Shown here: one piece after another, positions 1 to 12,222 of the stretch
Numbering within the stretch: the first letter of the stretch is position 1
How the letters are laid out: each line of letters opens with the position of its first letter
The notes under the pieces: generated by a model
Database searches by the model: none
What the model was told of the DNA's origin: nothing
Seen by the model: the letters and a program-made list of their open reading frames with translations, nothing else
Made by a program: the position numbers and the translations under genes
Assembly: GCA_030686995.1 (NCBI GenBank)
Contig: JARVZY010002408.1
Span: 124,001 to 188,000, forward strand
Length of the DNA stretch: 64,000 nucleotides
Reading direction: 5' to 3'
Source of the DNA: Artemisia argyi
Lineage: Eukaryota; Streptophyta; Magnoliopsida; Asterales; Asteraceae

Positions 1-3000
1 TAAACAGATGAGATAAGATGATATTTACATACATGGGATGTTATACGGATGAGTCGAGATGATATTGACATACATGATATGTTAAACGGATGAGATGACA
101 TAATATTGATATATATGAGATGTAAAACGGATGAGTAGAGATGATATTGGCATACATGAGATATTAAACGGATGAACCGAGATGATATTTACATACATGA
201 GATGTTAAACGGATGAGACGAGATGATATTGACATACATAAGATGTTAAATGGATGAGACGATATGATATTGACATATTGAGATGTTAAACTGATGATAC
301 GACATGATATTGACATATATGAGATGTTAAATGGATTAGTCGAGATGATCTTGACATACAAGAGATGTTAAACAGATGAGTTGAGATGATATTGACATAC
401 ATGAGATGTTAAAGGAATCAGACGAGATGATATTGACATACATGAGATGTTAAACGGATGAGACAAGATGATATAGACATACATGAGATGTTAAACGGAT
501 GAGTCGAGATGTTATTGACATATATGAGATGTTAAACGAATGAGACGACATGATATTGACATGCATCAGGTGTTAACCGGATGAGACAAGATAATATTGA
601 CATACATTAGATGTTAAACGGATGAGATGACATGATATTGACATACATGAAATGTTAAACGGATTAGTAGAGATGATATTGTCATACATGAGATGTTAAA
701 CGGATGTGTCAATATGATATTATTGACATACACGAGACGTTAAACGGATGAGACGAGATGATATTGACATACATGAGATAAGATGATATTTACATACGTG
801 CGATGTTAAACGGATGAGTAAAGATGATATTGACATACATGAGATGTTAAACGGATGAGATGACATGATATTGGCATACATGAGATGTTAAACGGATTAT
901 TCAAAATGATATTGACATACATGAGATGTTAAACGGATGAGATAAGATGATATTGGCATACGTTAGATGTTAAACAGATGATTCGAGATGATATTGACAT
1001 ACATGAGATGTTTAACAGATGAGACGAGATTATATTGACATACATGAGTTGTTAAACGGATGAGTAAAGTTGATATTGACATGCATGAGATGTTAAACGA
1101 ATGAGTTGATATAATATTGACATACATGCGATATTAAACGGATGAATTAAGATGATATTGACATACATGAGATGTTAAACGAATAAGACGAGATGATATT
1201 GACATACATGAGATGTTAAACGGATGAGACGAGATGATATTGGCATACATGAGATGTAAAACGGATGAATAGAGATGATATTGACATACATGACATGTTA
1301 AACAGATGAGTTGAGATGATATTGACATACATGAGATGTTAAAGGAATCAGACGAGATGATATTCACATACATGAGATGTTAAACGGATGAGATGACATG
1401 ATATTGACATACATGATATGTAAAATGGATGAGTAGAGATGATATTGACATACATGAGATGTTAAACGAATAAGAATAGACGATATTGACATACATGAGA
1501 TGTTAAACGGATGAGACGAGATGATGTTGGCATACATGAGATGTTAAACGGATGAGACGATATGATATTGACATAATGAGATGTTAAACGGATGATATGA
1601 CATGATATTGACGTATATGAGATGTTAACCGGATGAGTTGAGATGATATTGACATACATGAGATGTTAAACGAATAAGACGACATGATATTGAAATACAT
1701 GATATGTTATACGGATGAGACGACATGATATTGACATAGATGAGATGTTAAACAGATGAGATGACATGATATTGACATACATGTGATGTAAACGGATGAG
1801 ATGACATGATATTGACATACATGTGATGTAAACGGATGAGTAGAGATGATATTGGAATACATGAGATGTTAAACGGATGAGTCAAAATGATATTGACATA
1901 CATGAGATCCTAAACGGATGAGACGAGATTATATTGACATACATGGAATGTTAAACGGATGAGATAAGATGATATTAACATACATGAGATGTTATACGGA
2001 TGAGTCGAGATGATATTGACGTACATGAGATGTTAGACGGATGAGATGACATGATATTGACATACATGAGATGTGAAATGGATGAGTAGAGATGATATTG
2101 GCATACATGAGATGTTAAACGGGTGACACAAGATGATATTGACAAACATGAGATGTTAAACAGATGAGACGATATGATATTGACATAATGAGATGTTAAA
2201 CGGATGATATGACATGATATTGACGTATATGAGATGTTAAACGGATGAGTTGAGATGATATTGACATACATGAGATGTCAAACGAATAAGACGAGATGAA
2301 ATTGACATACATGAGATGTTAAACGGATGAGACGAGATGATATTGGCATACATGAGATGTTAAACGTTTGAGTAGAGATGATATTGACATAAATGAGATG
2401 TTAAACGGATGAGACGACATGATATTGAAATAAATAATATGTTATACGGATGAGACGAGATGATATTGACATAGATGTGATGTTAAACGGATGAGATGAC
2501 ATGATATTGACATACATTAGATGTAAACGGATGAGTAGAGATGATATTGGCTTACATGAGATGTTAAACGGATGAGTCGAAATGATATTGACATACATGA
2601 TATCTTAAACGGACGAGACGAGATTATATTGACATACATGGAATGTCAAACGGATGAGATAAGATGATATTTACATACATGAGATGTTATACGGATGAGT
2701 CGAGATGATATTGACATACATGAGATGTTAAACGGATGAGATGACATGATATTGACATACATGAAATGTAAAACGGATGAGTAGAGATGATATTGGCATA
2801 CATGAGATGTTAAACGGGTGAGACGAGATGATATTGACATACATGGAATGTTAAACGGATGAGAGAAGATGATATTTACATACGTGCGATGTTAAACGGA
2901 TGAGTAAATATTATATTGACATACATGAGATGTTAAACGGGTGAGATGACATGATATTGACATACATGAGATGTAAAACGGATGAGTAGAGATGATATTG

Positions 3001-3110
3001 GCATACTGAGATGTTAAACGGATGAGACGATATGATATTGACATAATGAGATGTTAAACGGATGATATGATATGATATTGGCTTATATGAGATGCTAAAC
3101 GGATGATATG
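1..3110. repeat. 41-bp tandem satellite, left block
   Basis: About 75 head-to-tail copies of a ~41-bp monomer with core GATATTGACATACATGAG followed by a variable link such as ATGTTAAACGGATGAGACGA. Monomers differ by point changes and 1-3-bp indels. Particular variant series recur in the same order, so higher-order repeats exist. The array starts before the window and is cut at 3110 by a retrotransposon, resuming at 12223. The short minus-strand reading frames across it are a by-product of the repeat. Confidence 0.97.
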
Positions 3111-3512
3111 TGATGTGTCTAAAAATACACATCAATTTTATACCAAAAATCATGCTAGTACGGACTAATAACCATGAAATACATTCAATTATAGTGAAAA
3201 TATGTTTGGAGTGTGTTATTTTGTCATGCAGTTACAAAGGGTTTGAAAACAAAGCGAAAACGGTGACTTTCAGAACTATTTTCGATGACGTTTTCACGTT
3301 TTACGAGGTTTGTACGAAGTCAAAAATATTCCCCGATCACACCATTGGAAAGAGCACGAAAAAACGAGTCCGACGGTATTTTTATATACTCTTGACTCTT
3401 CTCCAAATGACCCAGACCAAAAGTTATTTGAACCTTTTTATAACAAAAATCTGAACTGGGCTTATCTTGATATAAAAACAACCAAACGCACCTTATGTTT
3501 GAAATGCTACTC

Positions 3513-3567
3513 TAGCTCAGCTGGATATGCATTTCACACCCACACGGGATTTCCCTGGTTCGATTCC
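3513..3567 (+). promoter_or_regulatory. tRNA-like Pol III A box and B box in the 5' LTR
   Basis: TAGCTCAGCTGG (3513-3524) fits the A-box consensus TRGCNNAGYNGG exactly, and GGTTCGATTCC (3557-3567) fits the B-box consensus GGTTCGANTCC. Their 44-bp start-to-start spacing is tRNA-like. The flanks do not form a convincing acceptor stem, so this is not called as a tRNA gene. It could be a tRNA-derived SINE head caught in the LTR. Both boxes are unchanged in the 3' LTR. Confidence 0.55.
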
Positions 3568-3602
3568 TAGCAAGGCCAAAAATGTTGTATTATTATACAT
3601 GC

Positions 3603-4022
3603 CACGTGTCACTCCATGAATGGTCCACGTGGCAGACGCGAACCGACCCGACCCGGTCCACCCGTTGACTAGTCAACGTTGACTTGCATTGACCGTTGAC
3701 TAGTCAAACTTTGACCTTCGTCGACCTACCTTTGGCCAGTGTTGACCAGTGGGTCCCACATGCTGACGTCATCCGGCGGCTGACCAATGGGAGGCTTCCA
3801 TGTGGCGGCGGCGCCGTCGACTGATGATTGGCATTTATTGCTGGTACGAGGAATAGTCAGAGTTGGCAGCACAGACGTGTCAGTACGATGTGGCAGGGCG
3901 GCAACGAATCAGAGCACGACACGTGTCCTTTGTGACGCAGTCAGTACGAGGTGGCAGGCTGACATGGCAGGTACGAGGTGGAAGATTAGCAGTGGTATGG
4001 ACTAATAAGATGATGACACGTG
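3603..4022 (+). promoter_or_regulatory. W-box and G-box cluster in the 5' LTR (U3)
   Basis: G-box cores CACGTG occur at 3603-3608, 3626-3631, 3920-3925 and 4017-4022. The palindrome TGACGTCA is at 3764-3771. The double W-box palindrome TTGACTAGTCAA occurs twice (3665-3676, 3696-3707), with further TTGAC cores between and after. These are known binding motifs of bZIP/bHLH and WRKY factors. A role as a stress-responsive retrotransposon promoter is inference. A fifth G-box present in the 3' LTR reads CATGTG here, consistent with CpG decay. Confidence 0.6.
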
Positions 4023-5750
4023 GCAGATGTGACGCGATGGGGACTAGGTGGCACAATGATTGGTTGCAAATGATTTGAGTGAGCTGTTGGTATATCCGGA
4101 TGAACCGAGACACAATAAAGACCACATACAACTCCTACAGCTAAATAAATAGCAGTAGGACACACTAGACAGGAGGAGTAGAAAATTATTAGTGTAGGAG
4201 TAGGTGTAATTTAGAATATTAGGAGTAGAAAAATAATAGTAGTAGTATAGTTTATTTGTAATAGGTCAAGCTTAATATTGTAATAGATTAGCTTATTTTT
4301 AGTGCTTATTGTAATCAACTTTTTAGTTTTAATATTGTTGAAGATGAAGATTTAATTTGAAGCTTTGAAGATTATTCTCTTTTACTACTTCTACTCTTTT
4401 TCTTTTCTTTTACTTTTCTTATCTAATAAGTCATGAAAGCTTATTAGCTTTTTATAGCTTATTTAGATTTAGCTCATTTAATAAACCCTCTTTTACTACT
4501 TTGATTTTAAAAAGTTTTTATAAACTTAGATCTAATTTTTGTTTTTACAAATTACTTTAAAAAAAAAAACCCAAAAAGATTTAATTTTTATTAGTTTTTA
4601 CTTTTATTAAAAGCCATTAATTAGTTTATTATTATAGACCTACATAGTTTTAATAGTTATTTTATAAAAAGTTTTTAACTTTATTAGTTTTTCTTTCAAA
4701 ATAGCTTATTATCTTAGATTTATTAAGTTTTTCTCATAAAGTTTCAATCTTTTTGCTTTTCTTAGCTTAGTTTCACTTAAAGTTTGTAGCTTTCTCAACC
4801 AATAAGCTCTTTCATAGCTTATTTGGTCATTATTATTGCTTATTTCTAATAAAGTTTTGATTTTTCTTTGTTTATCATCATTTCTACCGCTAAGGCCGGA
4901 GCTTAAGGGTGTTATAAGCTAGCTTATCAATAAAGTTTATTACTTTTTAGTCTTAATAAGCAAATTAGTTAATAAAGTCACAAACTTTATTAACTATTTG
5001 GTTTTATTAAAGCTTTTTAGGAATTAAACTTTATGGTTTGTTTAGTTTATAAGATCAGGTGTTTAATTTCATCTCATCTCTTATATCCGGGTTCTATTTT
5101 CTTATCATTTTCACTTTTAGTTAATTAGTTTATTTATATGTTTGTTTTGGTTAGCTTATTTGATATGTGTAGCGAGTAGTTATTTTTATGTTTGCTAAGT
5201 GATAAAGATTTGTGATTTAAGTGTGAATTAATAAAAAAGAATTGTGATTAATAATTAGACAAATTATTTAGATTTGTGATTTTATTATTTGAAGGGCAAA
5301 AGCCGAAAAATAATCATATTACACATCTATTAATTATTTTCTTTTTAAAGGATTCTTTGCAAAATATACCAACGTTGTGAGGAAATAATCATGTTTAAGG
5401 AAAATAATTCGTCATCAAACCTTAGTCCACACTTAATGAACTTATTGTGTCACTTAGCAAGCATTTCCTTTTATCGTCTTATCTTCTAGACCTTAGTTTT
5501 ATCTTGGTAGATTTGCTTTATTAATCTATTTTTTTTACAACTTATATTAGTTTTTAAAATCTTTTATAAAAACCAAAAATATTGGATATTCAAGCATTAA
5601 CTAAAAACACAACGTAAATCTCAATTCAAATCTCGTTGGGAAAACGACCTCGGGAGATAGAATCGTTATTTGTTCACAAGTGACTATTTTATCTAACGGG
5701 AAAACTTTTATAAATTTAAAACTGCTATGCTAAACGGCGAAATCAATTTT

Positions 5751-5768
5751 TGGCGCCGCTGCCGGGGA
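5751..5768 (+). other. Primer-binding site (tRNA-Asp type)
   Basis: TGGCGCCGCTGCCGGGGA, 5 nt after the LTR end. From memory it differs at one base from the tRNA-Asp complement used by Athila-type elements. Confidence 0.85.
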
Positions 5769-5934
5769 GATTTGTTAAGATTTTTACGTTGTGTTTGGCG
5801 TTTGTGCCTTGATTATCGTTTCTTTTAAAAGTTTATTTTCTTAAAATACAAAAATCTAAAAATATTTTTCTTTACATATAATTAGAAATCCAAAAATATT
5901 CTTCTTTATCCTCTTATGTGTTTAATTCTATCTC

Positions 5935-7430
5935 TTGCCCTCTATTTGTTTGATTCTTCACTATTCTTCATCATACCTATATGGTTGTGAATGGTGTGGG
6001 GGTCCTTCAAATGGTGGAAATTGCCCCGGTGGTAGCATTGCAGAGTCGGTAAACGGGTTTCTCTGTGACCAAAATCCCGATTTGTACAATGAAACAACCG
6101 ACTTCTTTCACCAGCCACCACACCAAGAGACGGAGACATACTCTTGTGAGTCATATGGAAATGATCCTTACTAAGGTTTTCATTGCCAAACAGGGAACAC
6201 GCTTGTCTATGAGCAGGTTCCGTGTAACAATCAAAATTTTGGTTATGACCAACATCCATATGATTTACAGAGTCACTCGCAGCAGTTTTACTGTTGTGAG
6301 TTTTGTGGTGGTCCTCATCAAAATTTTGATTGTCAAACAGGAAACATGCTTGTCAATGAGTAAGTTTCATGTAACAATCAAAATTTTGGTTATGACCAAT
6401 ATCCACAAAATTCACCACAGCGGTATGATTGTTGTGACTACTGTGGAGGTCCTCACTATAGCTCTGATTGCCAAACTAGGAACCCGCTTGTCTATGAGCA
6501 TGTCACTTGTAACAATTATGACTATACTTATATTGACCAACCTTCACAATACACTACCCCTCAGCCACTTCCTCAGAGCGAGTTAACTAAAGTTGAGTTG
6601 ATTAATAAAATAATATTGAATCAAATTCAATTCAACATGAACATAATTCAATTCAATATGAACTTTCAAACTGAATTAGACCATATTAAGGAGCAATTTG
6701 AAAAACAAAATCCTTCTGTTAACTCGTTTTGTCATGAGGAAAGTGATGACGATAATAGGGAGAATACTATGGACGAGGTGCATAATTATAGCCCACAAAG
6801 TACCGCACATGTCCTATCTCAGCCACGAGCATACCCACCATCCTTGCCTAGACTTGTTGTTGTGGGAGACGAAAAGTTAGATATCGACTTACCTTTTAGA
6901 GAACATATAGACACCCTCTCAATGGGGGATAGGGAAATTGATTTTAAACGTAGTGATATAGAAAGTTTACCTACCAATGACCCTGTCCCAATCCCAAGGA
7001 TGTCTGATGAACCCTTAGGTAATTCTGATTTGATGTCTAGATCTTTTAATGTGACTATATCAAATCCTTTATTCGACTTTGATGATAGCTTTACATAAGA
7101 ATTGATAACAAAATTTTTGATGACGAGTTTAAGGATTTGAGTAGCTTGGACCCCCCTAAGTCAATACCATTAGTTGATGAGTCCACCCTATTAGTTATAG
7201 CACTTCCCGTGCATAAGCAAATTTGCTTAAGGGAAGTGGAAAGATTTGACCCTTTTTTCTCCCTGACAAAGTCGGGTGATATGACTTGGGTGATGGATAA
7301 ACCTTTTAGATTTACTCATACACAATTACCCCGTCAGGTGGCATACTCACCTGAGGAGGTGTTGTATCGCTTTTATCATCCTAGCTTAACACTAAGCGAT
7401 GGATGTGACCATGACCATAGAAGCATATAA
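5935..7430 (+). pseudogene. Broken gag-like reading frame with repeated zinc-knuckle-like motifs
   Basis: One frame runs from about 5935 to 7098 with in-frame stops at 6172-6174 and 6361-6363. It continues, shifted, at 7137-7430. It contains four diverged repeats of a ~150-bp unit with cysteine motifs near 5990, 6145, 6295 and 6430; the best reads C-x2-C-GGPH-x4-C, a spacing variant of the CCHC knuckle. A helical Q/N-rich stretch with ILNQIQFNMN follows, then an acidic linker ending in ISNPLFDFDD. The second piece has REVERFDPFFSLT. I associate this architecture with retroelement proteins of Asteraceae genomes, but no enzymatic domain is visible. The original start cannot be fixed. Confidence 0.6.
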
Positions 7431-7964
7431 CCCTAGAGTCAAGCTAGAGACTCGAACAAAAACAAGCGCTTCTCGGGAGGCAACCCGTGTTATCTATCCA
7501 TCTATCTTTATTTCCTTTCATTTTTAGTTTGAATAAGTGTGATGTGGTATTCGGATATGTGTGGGGGAGTGCTTCTCTCCATGTTGTGTTTTGTGGAATT
7601 CCTGTTTTTGCTTGCAAGATTCCCTATGATCGTTAAGACCTCCGTGCTTGTTTTCAAACCCTCCAACACTCGGTCTTCGATCATTTGCATTGTTATATTT
7701 AGGGATATCCTTTATAATATGTGCTTATTTGATATATATTTTCCTTTTCACACTTGGAATTTGTAGCATTTGCCTTTTTCGTCCCTAAGTGTGGGGGTAA
7801 CACCCGATATTTATGAACATTGAGGACAATATTCAGTTCTAAGTATGGGGGAGAATTTCTATCGAAATTTTCAAAAAAAAAATTTTTTCAAACCCTTGTT
7901 TTGCCTAGTACTCACGCAACCCCGTTTTTCCACCAAAATTAAAAAAAATTTCTCACATTTATTT

Positions 7965-7965
<1 letters not shown>

Positions 7966-8003
<38 letters not shown>
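7966..8003. repeat. Poly-A run, 38 bp
   Basis: Uninterrupted A homopolymer in the retroelement interior. It is not at an element end, so it is not a retroposon tail. Confidence 0.95.
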
Positions 8004-8004
<1 letters not shown>

Positions 8005-8696
8005 CCTATATGATGAAAAAAAAATGTAATGATAATAAGTGTTTTGATAATTGTTGACTTTCCGCTGGGTAGAGTAGGAATAGAATTTTGACTTGACCGG
8101 GCGTGTTGAGCCCTAGCTTGTTCCCTTAACCAATGATAATCACAAAAGCTTATGCTAGTCTTGTACACAAGGAGCTACTCTTTTGCAAGCTCCCGTACTT
8201 GACTTTATACATGCATGGCTTAAAGAGCTTTCGCTAGTCTTTTACACTAGAAGCCAGAAAACGCGAATTCTTTCTAAGAGTTTGCAAGTTCCCGTATTTG
8301 ACTTTATATACGTGTGGCTTGATTATCGGCTAAGCATCTGCTGATCTCATTATTTGAGAATTAAAATTTGCAGAGAACGAGAAATGATAGAGTTTATTTA
8401 GAAGTTAGATGCTAAACGTGGAGTTGTTGGTTCTCTTTAGATCTCATGAGAGGTACTAGTGACTTTTTACTCCCACAAGATTGCACACCGATATATAATA
8501 TATGTTCTAGGTTAATTAGTAGTATTTAGGTTTGGGCAATATTTAGTTCTTTATTTTCTTAAGAGAATCCATGCTTTGAAAGTTGGGTACATATCAAGGA
8601 ACACAAAAAATAAGAGCAAAAATGAAAGAAAAAAAAATCAAAAGTCAAAAGTTGATTATGTATGTGGTTTTGGAGCTACCCGATAAGCTTCCATTG

Positions 8697-8701
<5 letters not shown>

Positions 8702-8748
<47 letters not shown>
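8702..8748. repeat. Poly-A run, 47 bp
   Basis: Uninterrupted A homopolymer in the same interior. Confidence 0.95.
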
Positions 8749-8750
<2 letters not shown>

Positions 8751-9287
8751 GGAAAATGAAAAAAGTGAAAGTTGATAGTTATAATAAATAAGAGCTTGAA
8801 TGTAAATAAGTTGTTGGCGCGTGAGGTGCATGTGGATGATTCTGAATTGGACACATGAGGTGCACGTGTAGTACTCCGCCACTTATATTTGAGATTGTAT
8901 GTACCCAATTCCTTGATGTGGACCGAATTTCTAAAGCAGTGGTTCTTGAGAGAAAATGAAAAACTACTTAGCGTTTAACTTGGTATCACTATCGGACTAA
9001 AAAGTTATTGAAACGAGAAAATATGAAGCAATTCATTTCTCAACAAAAGTAAAAAAATCTAGATACATTAAGAAAATGGGAGTAAAAAGTCTTCACAAGT
9101 AACTTTTATGAGTAGCGTTAGCATCTAACTTGTAAGTAAGCTGTGATCTCGTTTTTACGCTTAGTTTGGGGCTTGTGAAAAATCAAGGACGATGAATTCT
9201 ATCCGAATGGTCACTTCTTTATGAGTCGTGTTTCCTACTCTATGACCCTAAAAGTTATCAAATGATAATGAAAGTCGGCTCTTGTCA

Positions 9288-9289
9288 CT

Positions 9290-9342
<53 letters not shown>

Positions 9343-9362
9343 TAATAATAATAATAATAATA
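9288..9362. repeat. (TAA)n microsatellite
   Basis: About 25 AAT/TAA units with a single AAC interruption. Confidence 0.97.
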
Positions 9363-9539
9363 AAAAGAAAAAAGTTTATGCATGAATAAAAAGGTCAAAT
9401 GGGGCGTTTTTAAAATAAATGAGTTCTTAATTTCTTTTGAATGTTTTGCTACTTTTCAAAGCTAGTAAAAAGAGGTTTGAAATTATTTATTTCAAAAGCG
9501 TGAGTTGATAACATTGCGTGAGGGCACGACAATACCTTA

Positions 9540-9551
9540 GTGTGGGGGATT
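9540..9551 (+). other. Polypurine tract
   Basis: GTGTGGGGGATT directly abuts the 3' LTR start (TGATGTG at 9552), the expected position of the plus-strand primer. Confidence 0.75.
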
Positions 9552-12222
9552 TGATGTGTCTAAAAATACACATCAATTTTATACCAAAAATCATGCTAAT
9601 ACGGACTAATAACCATGAAATACATTCAATTATAGTGAAAATATGTTTGGAGTGCGTTATTTTGTCTTGCAGGTACAAAGGGTTTGAAAACAAAGCAAAA
9701 ACGGTGACTTTCGGAACTATTTTTGATGACGTTTTCACGTTTTACGAGGTTTAGACGAAGTCAAAAATATTCCCCGATCACACCATTGGAAAGAGCACGA
9801 AAAAATGAGTCCGACGGTATTTTTATATACTCTTGACTCTTCTCCAAATGACCCGGACCAAAAGTTATTTGAACCTTTTTATAACAAAAATCTGAACTGG
9901 GCTTATCTTGATATAAAAACAACCAAACGCACCTTATGTTTGAAATGCTACTCTAGCTCAGCTGGATATGCATTTCACTCCCACACGGGATGTCCCTGGT
10001 TCGATTCCAAGCAAGGCCAAAAATGTTGTATTATTATGCATGCCACGTGTCACTCCATGAGTGGTCCACGTGGCAGACCCGAACCAACCCGTATCAGATC
10101 AGACCCGACCCGGATATGTAACCAGACCCGACCCGGTCCACCCGTTGACTAGTCAACGTTGACTTGCATTGACCATTGACTAGTCAAACTTTGACCGTCT
10201 TTGACCAACCTTTGACTAGCATTGACCAGTGGGTCCTACATGCTGACGTCATCTGGCGGCTGACCAATGGGAGGCTGCCACGTGGCGGCGGCGCCGTCGA
10301 CTGATGATTGGCATTTATTGCAGGTACGAGGAATAGTCAGAGTTGGCAGCGCAGACGTGTCAGTACGATGTGGCAGGGCGGCAACGAATCAGAGCACGAC
10401 ACGTGTCCTCTGTGACGCAGTCAGTACGAGGTGGCAGGCTGACATGGCAGGTACGAGGTGGCAGATTAGCAGTGGTATGGACTAATAAGATGATGACACG
10501 TGGTAGATGTGATGCGATGGGGACTAGGTGGCACAATGATTGGTTGCAAATGATTTGAGTGAGCTGTTGGTATATCCGGATGAACCGAGACACAATAAAG
10601 ACCACATACAACTCCTACAGCTAAATAAATAGCAGTAGGACACACTAGACAGGAGGAGTAGAAAATTATTAGTGTAGGAGTAGGTGTAATTTAGAATATT
10701 AGGAGTAGAAAAATAATAGTAGTAGTATAGTTTATTTGTAATAGGTTAAACTTAATATTGTAATAGATTAGCTTATTTTTAGTGCTTATTGTAATCAACT
10801 TTTTAGTTTTAATATTGTTGAAGATGAAGATTTAATTTGAAGCTTTGAAGATTATTCTCTTTTACTACTTCTACTCTTTTTCTTTTCTTTTGCTTTTCTT
10901 ATCTAACAAGTCATGAAAGCTTATTAGCTTTTTATGGCTTATTTAGATTTAGCTCATTTAATAAACCCTCTTTTACTACTTTGATTTTAAAAAGTTTTTA
11001 TAAACTTAGATCTAATTTTTGTTTTTACAAATTACTTTAAAAAAAAAAACCAAAAAGATTTAATTTTTATTAGTTTTTACTTTTATTAAAAGCCATTAAT
11101 TAGTTTATTATTATAGATCTACATAGTTTTAATAGTTATTTTATAAAAAGTTTTTAACTTTATTAGTTTTTCTTTCAAAATAACTTATTATCTTAGATTT
11201 ATTAAGTTTTTCTCATAAAGTTTCAATCTTTTTGCTTTTCTTAGCTTAGTTTCACTTAAAGTTTGTAGGTTTCTCAACCAATAAGCTCTTCCATAGCTTA
11301 TTTGGTCATTATTTTTGCTTATTTCTAATAAAGTTTTGATTTTTCTTTGTTTATCATCATTTCTACCGCTAAGGCCGGAGCTTAAGGGTGTTATAAGCTA
11401 GCTTATCAATAAAGTTTGTTACTTTTTAGTCTTAATAAGCTAATTAGTTAATAAAGTCACAAACTTTATTAACTATTTGGTTTTATTAAAGCTTTTTAGG
11501 AATTAAACTTTCTGGTTTGTTTAGTTTATAAGATCGGGTGGTTAATTTCATCTAATCTCTTACATCCGGGTTCTATTTTCTCATCCTTTTCACTTTTAGT
11601 TAATTAGTTTATTTATATGTTTGTTTTGGTTAGCTTATTTGATATGTGTAGCGAGTAGTTATTTTTATGTTTGCTAAGTGATAAAGATTTTTGATTTAAG
11701 TGTGGATTAATAAAAGGGAATTGTGATTAATAATTAGACAAATTATTTAGATTTGTGATTTTATTATTTGAATGGCAAAAGCCGGAAAATAATCAAATTA
11801 CACATCTAGTAATTATTTTTTTTTAAAGGATTGTTTGCAAAATATACCAACGTTGTGAGAAAATAATCTTGTTTAAGGAAAATAATTCATCATCAAACCT
11901 TAGTACACACTTAATGAACTTATTGTGTCACTTAGCAAGCATTTCCTTTTATCGTCTTATCTTCTAGACCTTAGTTTTATCTCGGTAGATTTGCTTTATT
12001 AATCTATTTTTCAACAACTTATATTAGTTTTTAAAATCTTTTATAGAAACCAAAAATATTGGATATTCAAGCATTAACTAAAAACACAACGTAAATCTCA
12101 ATTCAAATCTCGTTGGGAAAACGACCTCGGGAGATAGAATCGTTATTTGTTCACAAGTGACTATTTTATCTAATGGGAAAACTTTTATAAATTTAAAACT
12201 GCTATGCTAAACGGCTAAATCA
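9552..12222 (+). repeat. 3' LTR of the 9.1-kb element
   Basis: 2671 bp copy of the 5' LTR. Its A box (9954-9965) and B box (9998-10008) are intact. CACGTG is present at 10279-10284 where the 5' copy has CATGTG. The 36-bp excess lies near 10085-10130 in CCGACCCG-rich sequence. It ends at the ATATG target duplication. Confidence 0.93.

Larger units (their letters stand above)
3111..5745 (+). repeat. 5' LTR of the 9.1-kb element
   Basis: 2635 bp, TG...CA ends; its first 16 bases contain the short inverted motif TGTGT..ACACA. It carries a tRNA-like A/B-box pair, a W-box/G-box-rich stretch, then about 1.4 kb of T-rich sequence. It is 36 bp shorter than the 3' LTR, mainly because of an indel in the CCCGACCCG-rich stretch near 3650. 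Confidence 0.93.
7431..9538 (+). other. Non-coding 3' interior of the LTR element
   Basis: No frame of note. It contains GTGGGGGTAACACC-like G-rich patches near 7790 and 7845, poly-A at 7966-8003 and 8702-8748, and a (TAA)n tract at 9288-9362. A pair of related ~100-bp segments contains CAAGCTCCCGTACTTGACT (near 8188) and a close variant (near 8285). Confidence 0.6.
3111..12222 (+). mobile_element. Non-autonomous LTR retrotransposon with tRNA-Asp-type primer site (Athila-like LARD)
   Basis: Complete element: 5' LTR 3111-5745, 3' LTR 9552-12222, both beginning TGATGTGTCT and ending ...ATCA. It is flanked by a perfect 5-bp duplication ATATG (3106-3110 and 12223-12227) inside satellite DNA. The primer-binding site lies 5 nt after the 5' LTR and a G-rich polypurine tract just before the 3' LTR. 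The 3.8-kb interior has no recognisable protease, reverse transcriptase, RNase H or integrase, only a broken zinc-knuckle frame, so it must have moved with enzymes supplied in trans. Ty3/Gypsy affiliation, near Athila, is inferred from the primer site and long LTRs. The LTRs differ at many positions and one 36-bp indel, so this is not a recent insertion. Confidence 0.93.

Noticed and set aside
164..3153. Series of 60-98-codon minus-strand frames with MYVNIISSHPFNISCMSIS-like peptides
   Set aside because: They follow the 41-bp satellite; 41 is not a multiple of three, so the peptide only repeats every three units. No start context, splice or codon signal.
3500..3575. A functional tRNA gene
   Set aside because: A and B boxes are present, but acceptor and anticodon stems do not pair; reported only as a tRNA-like promoter.
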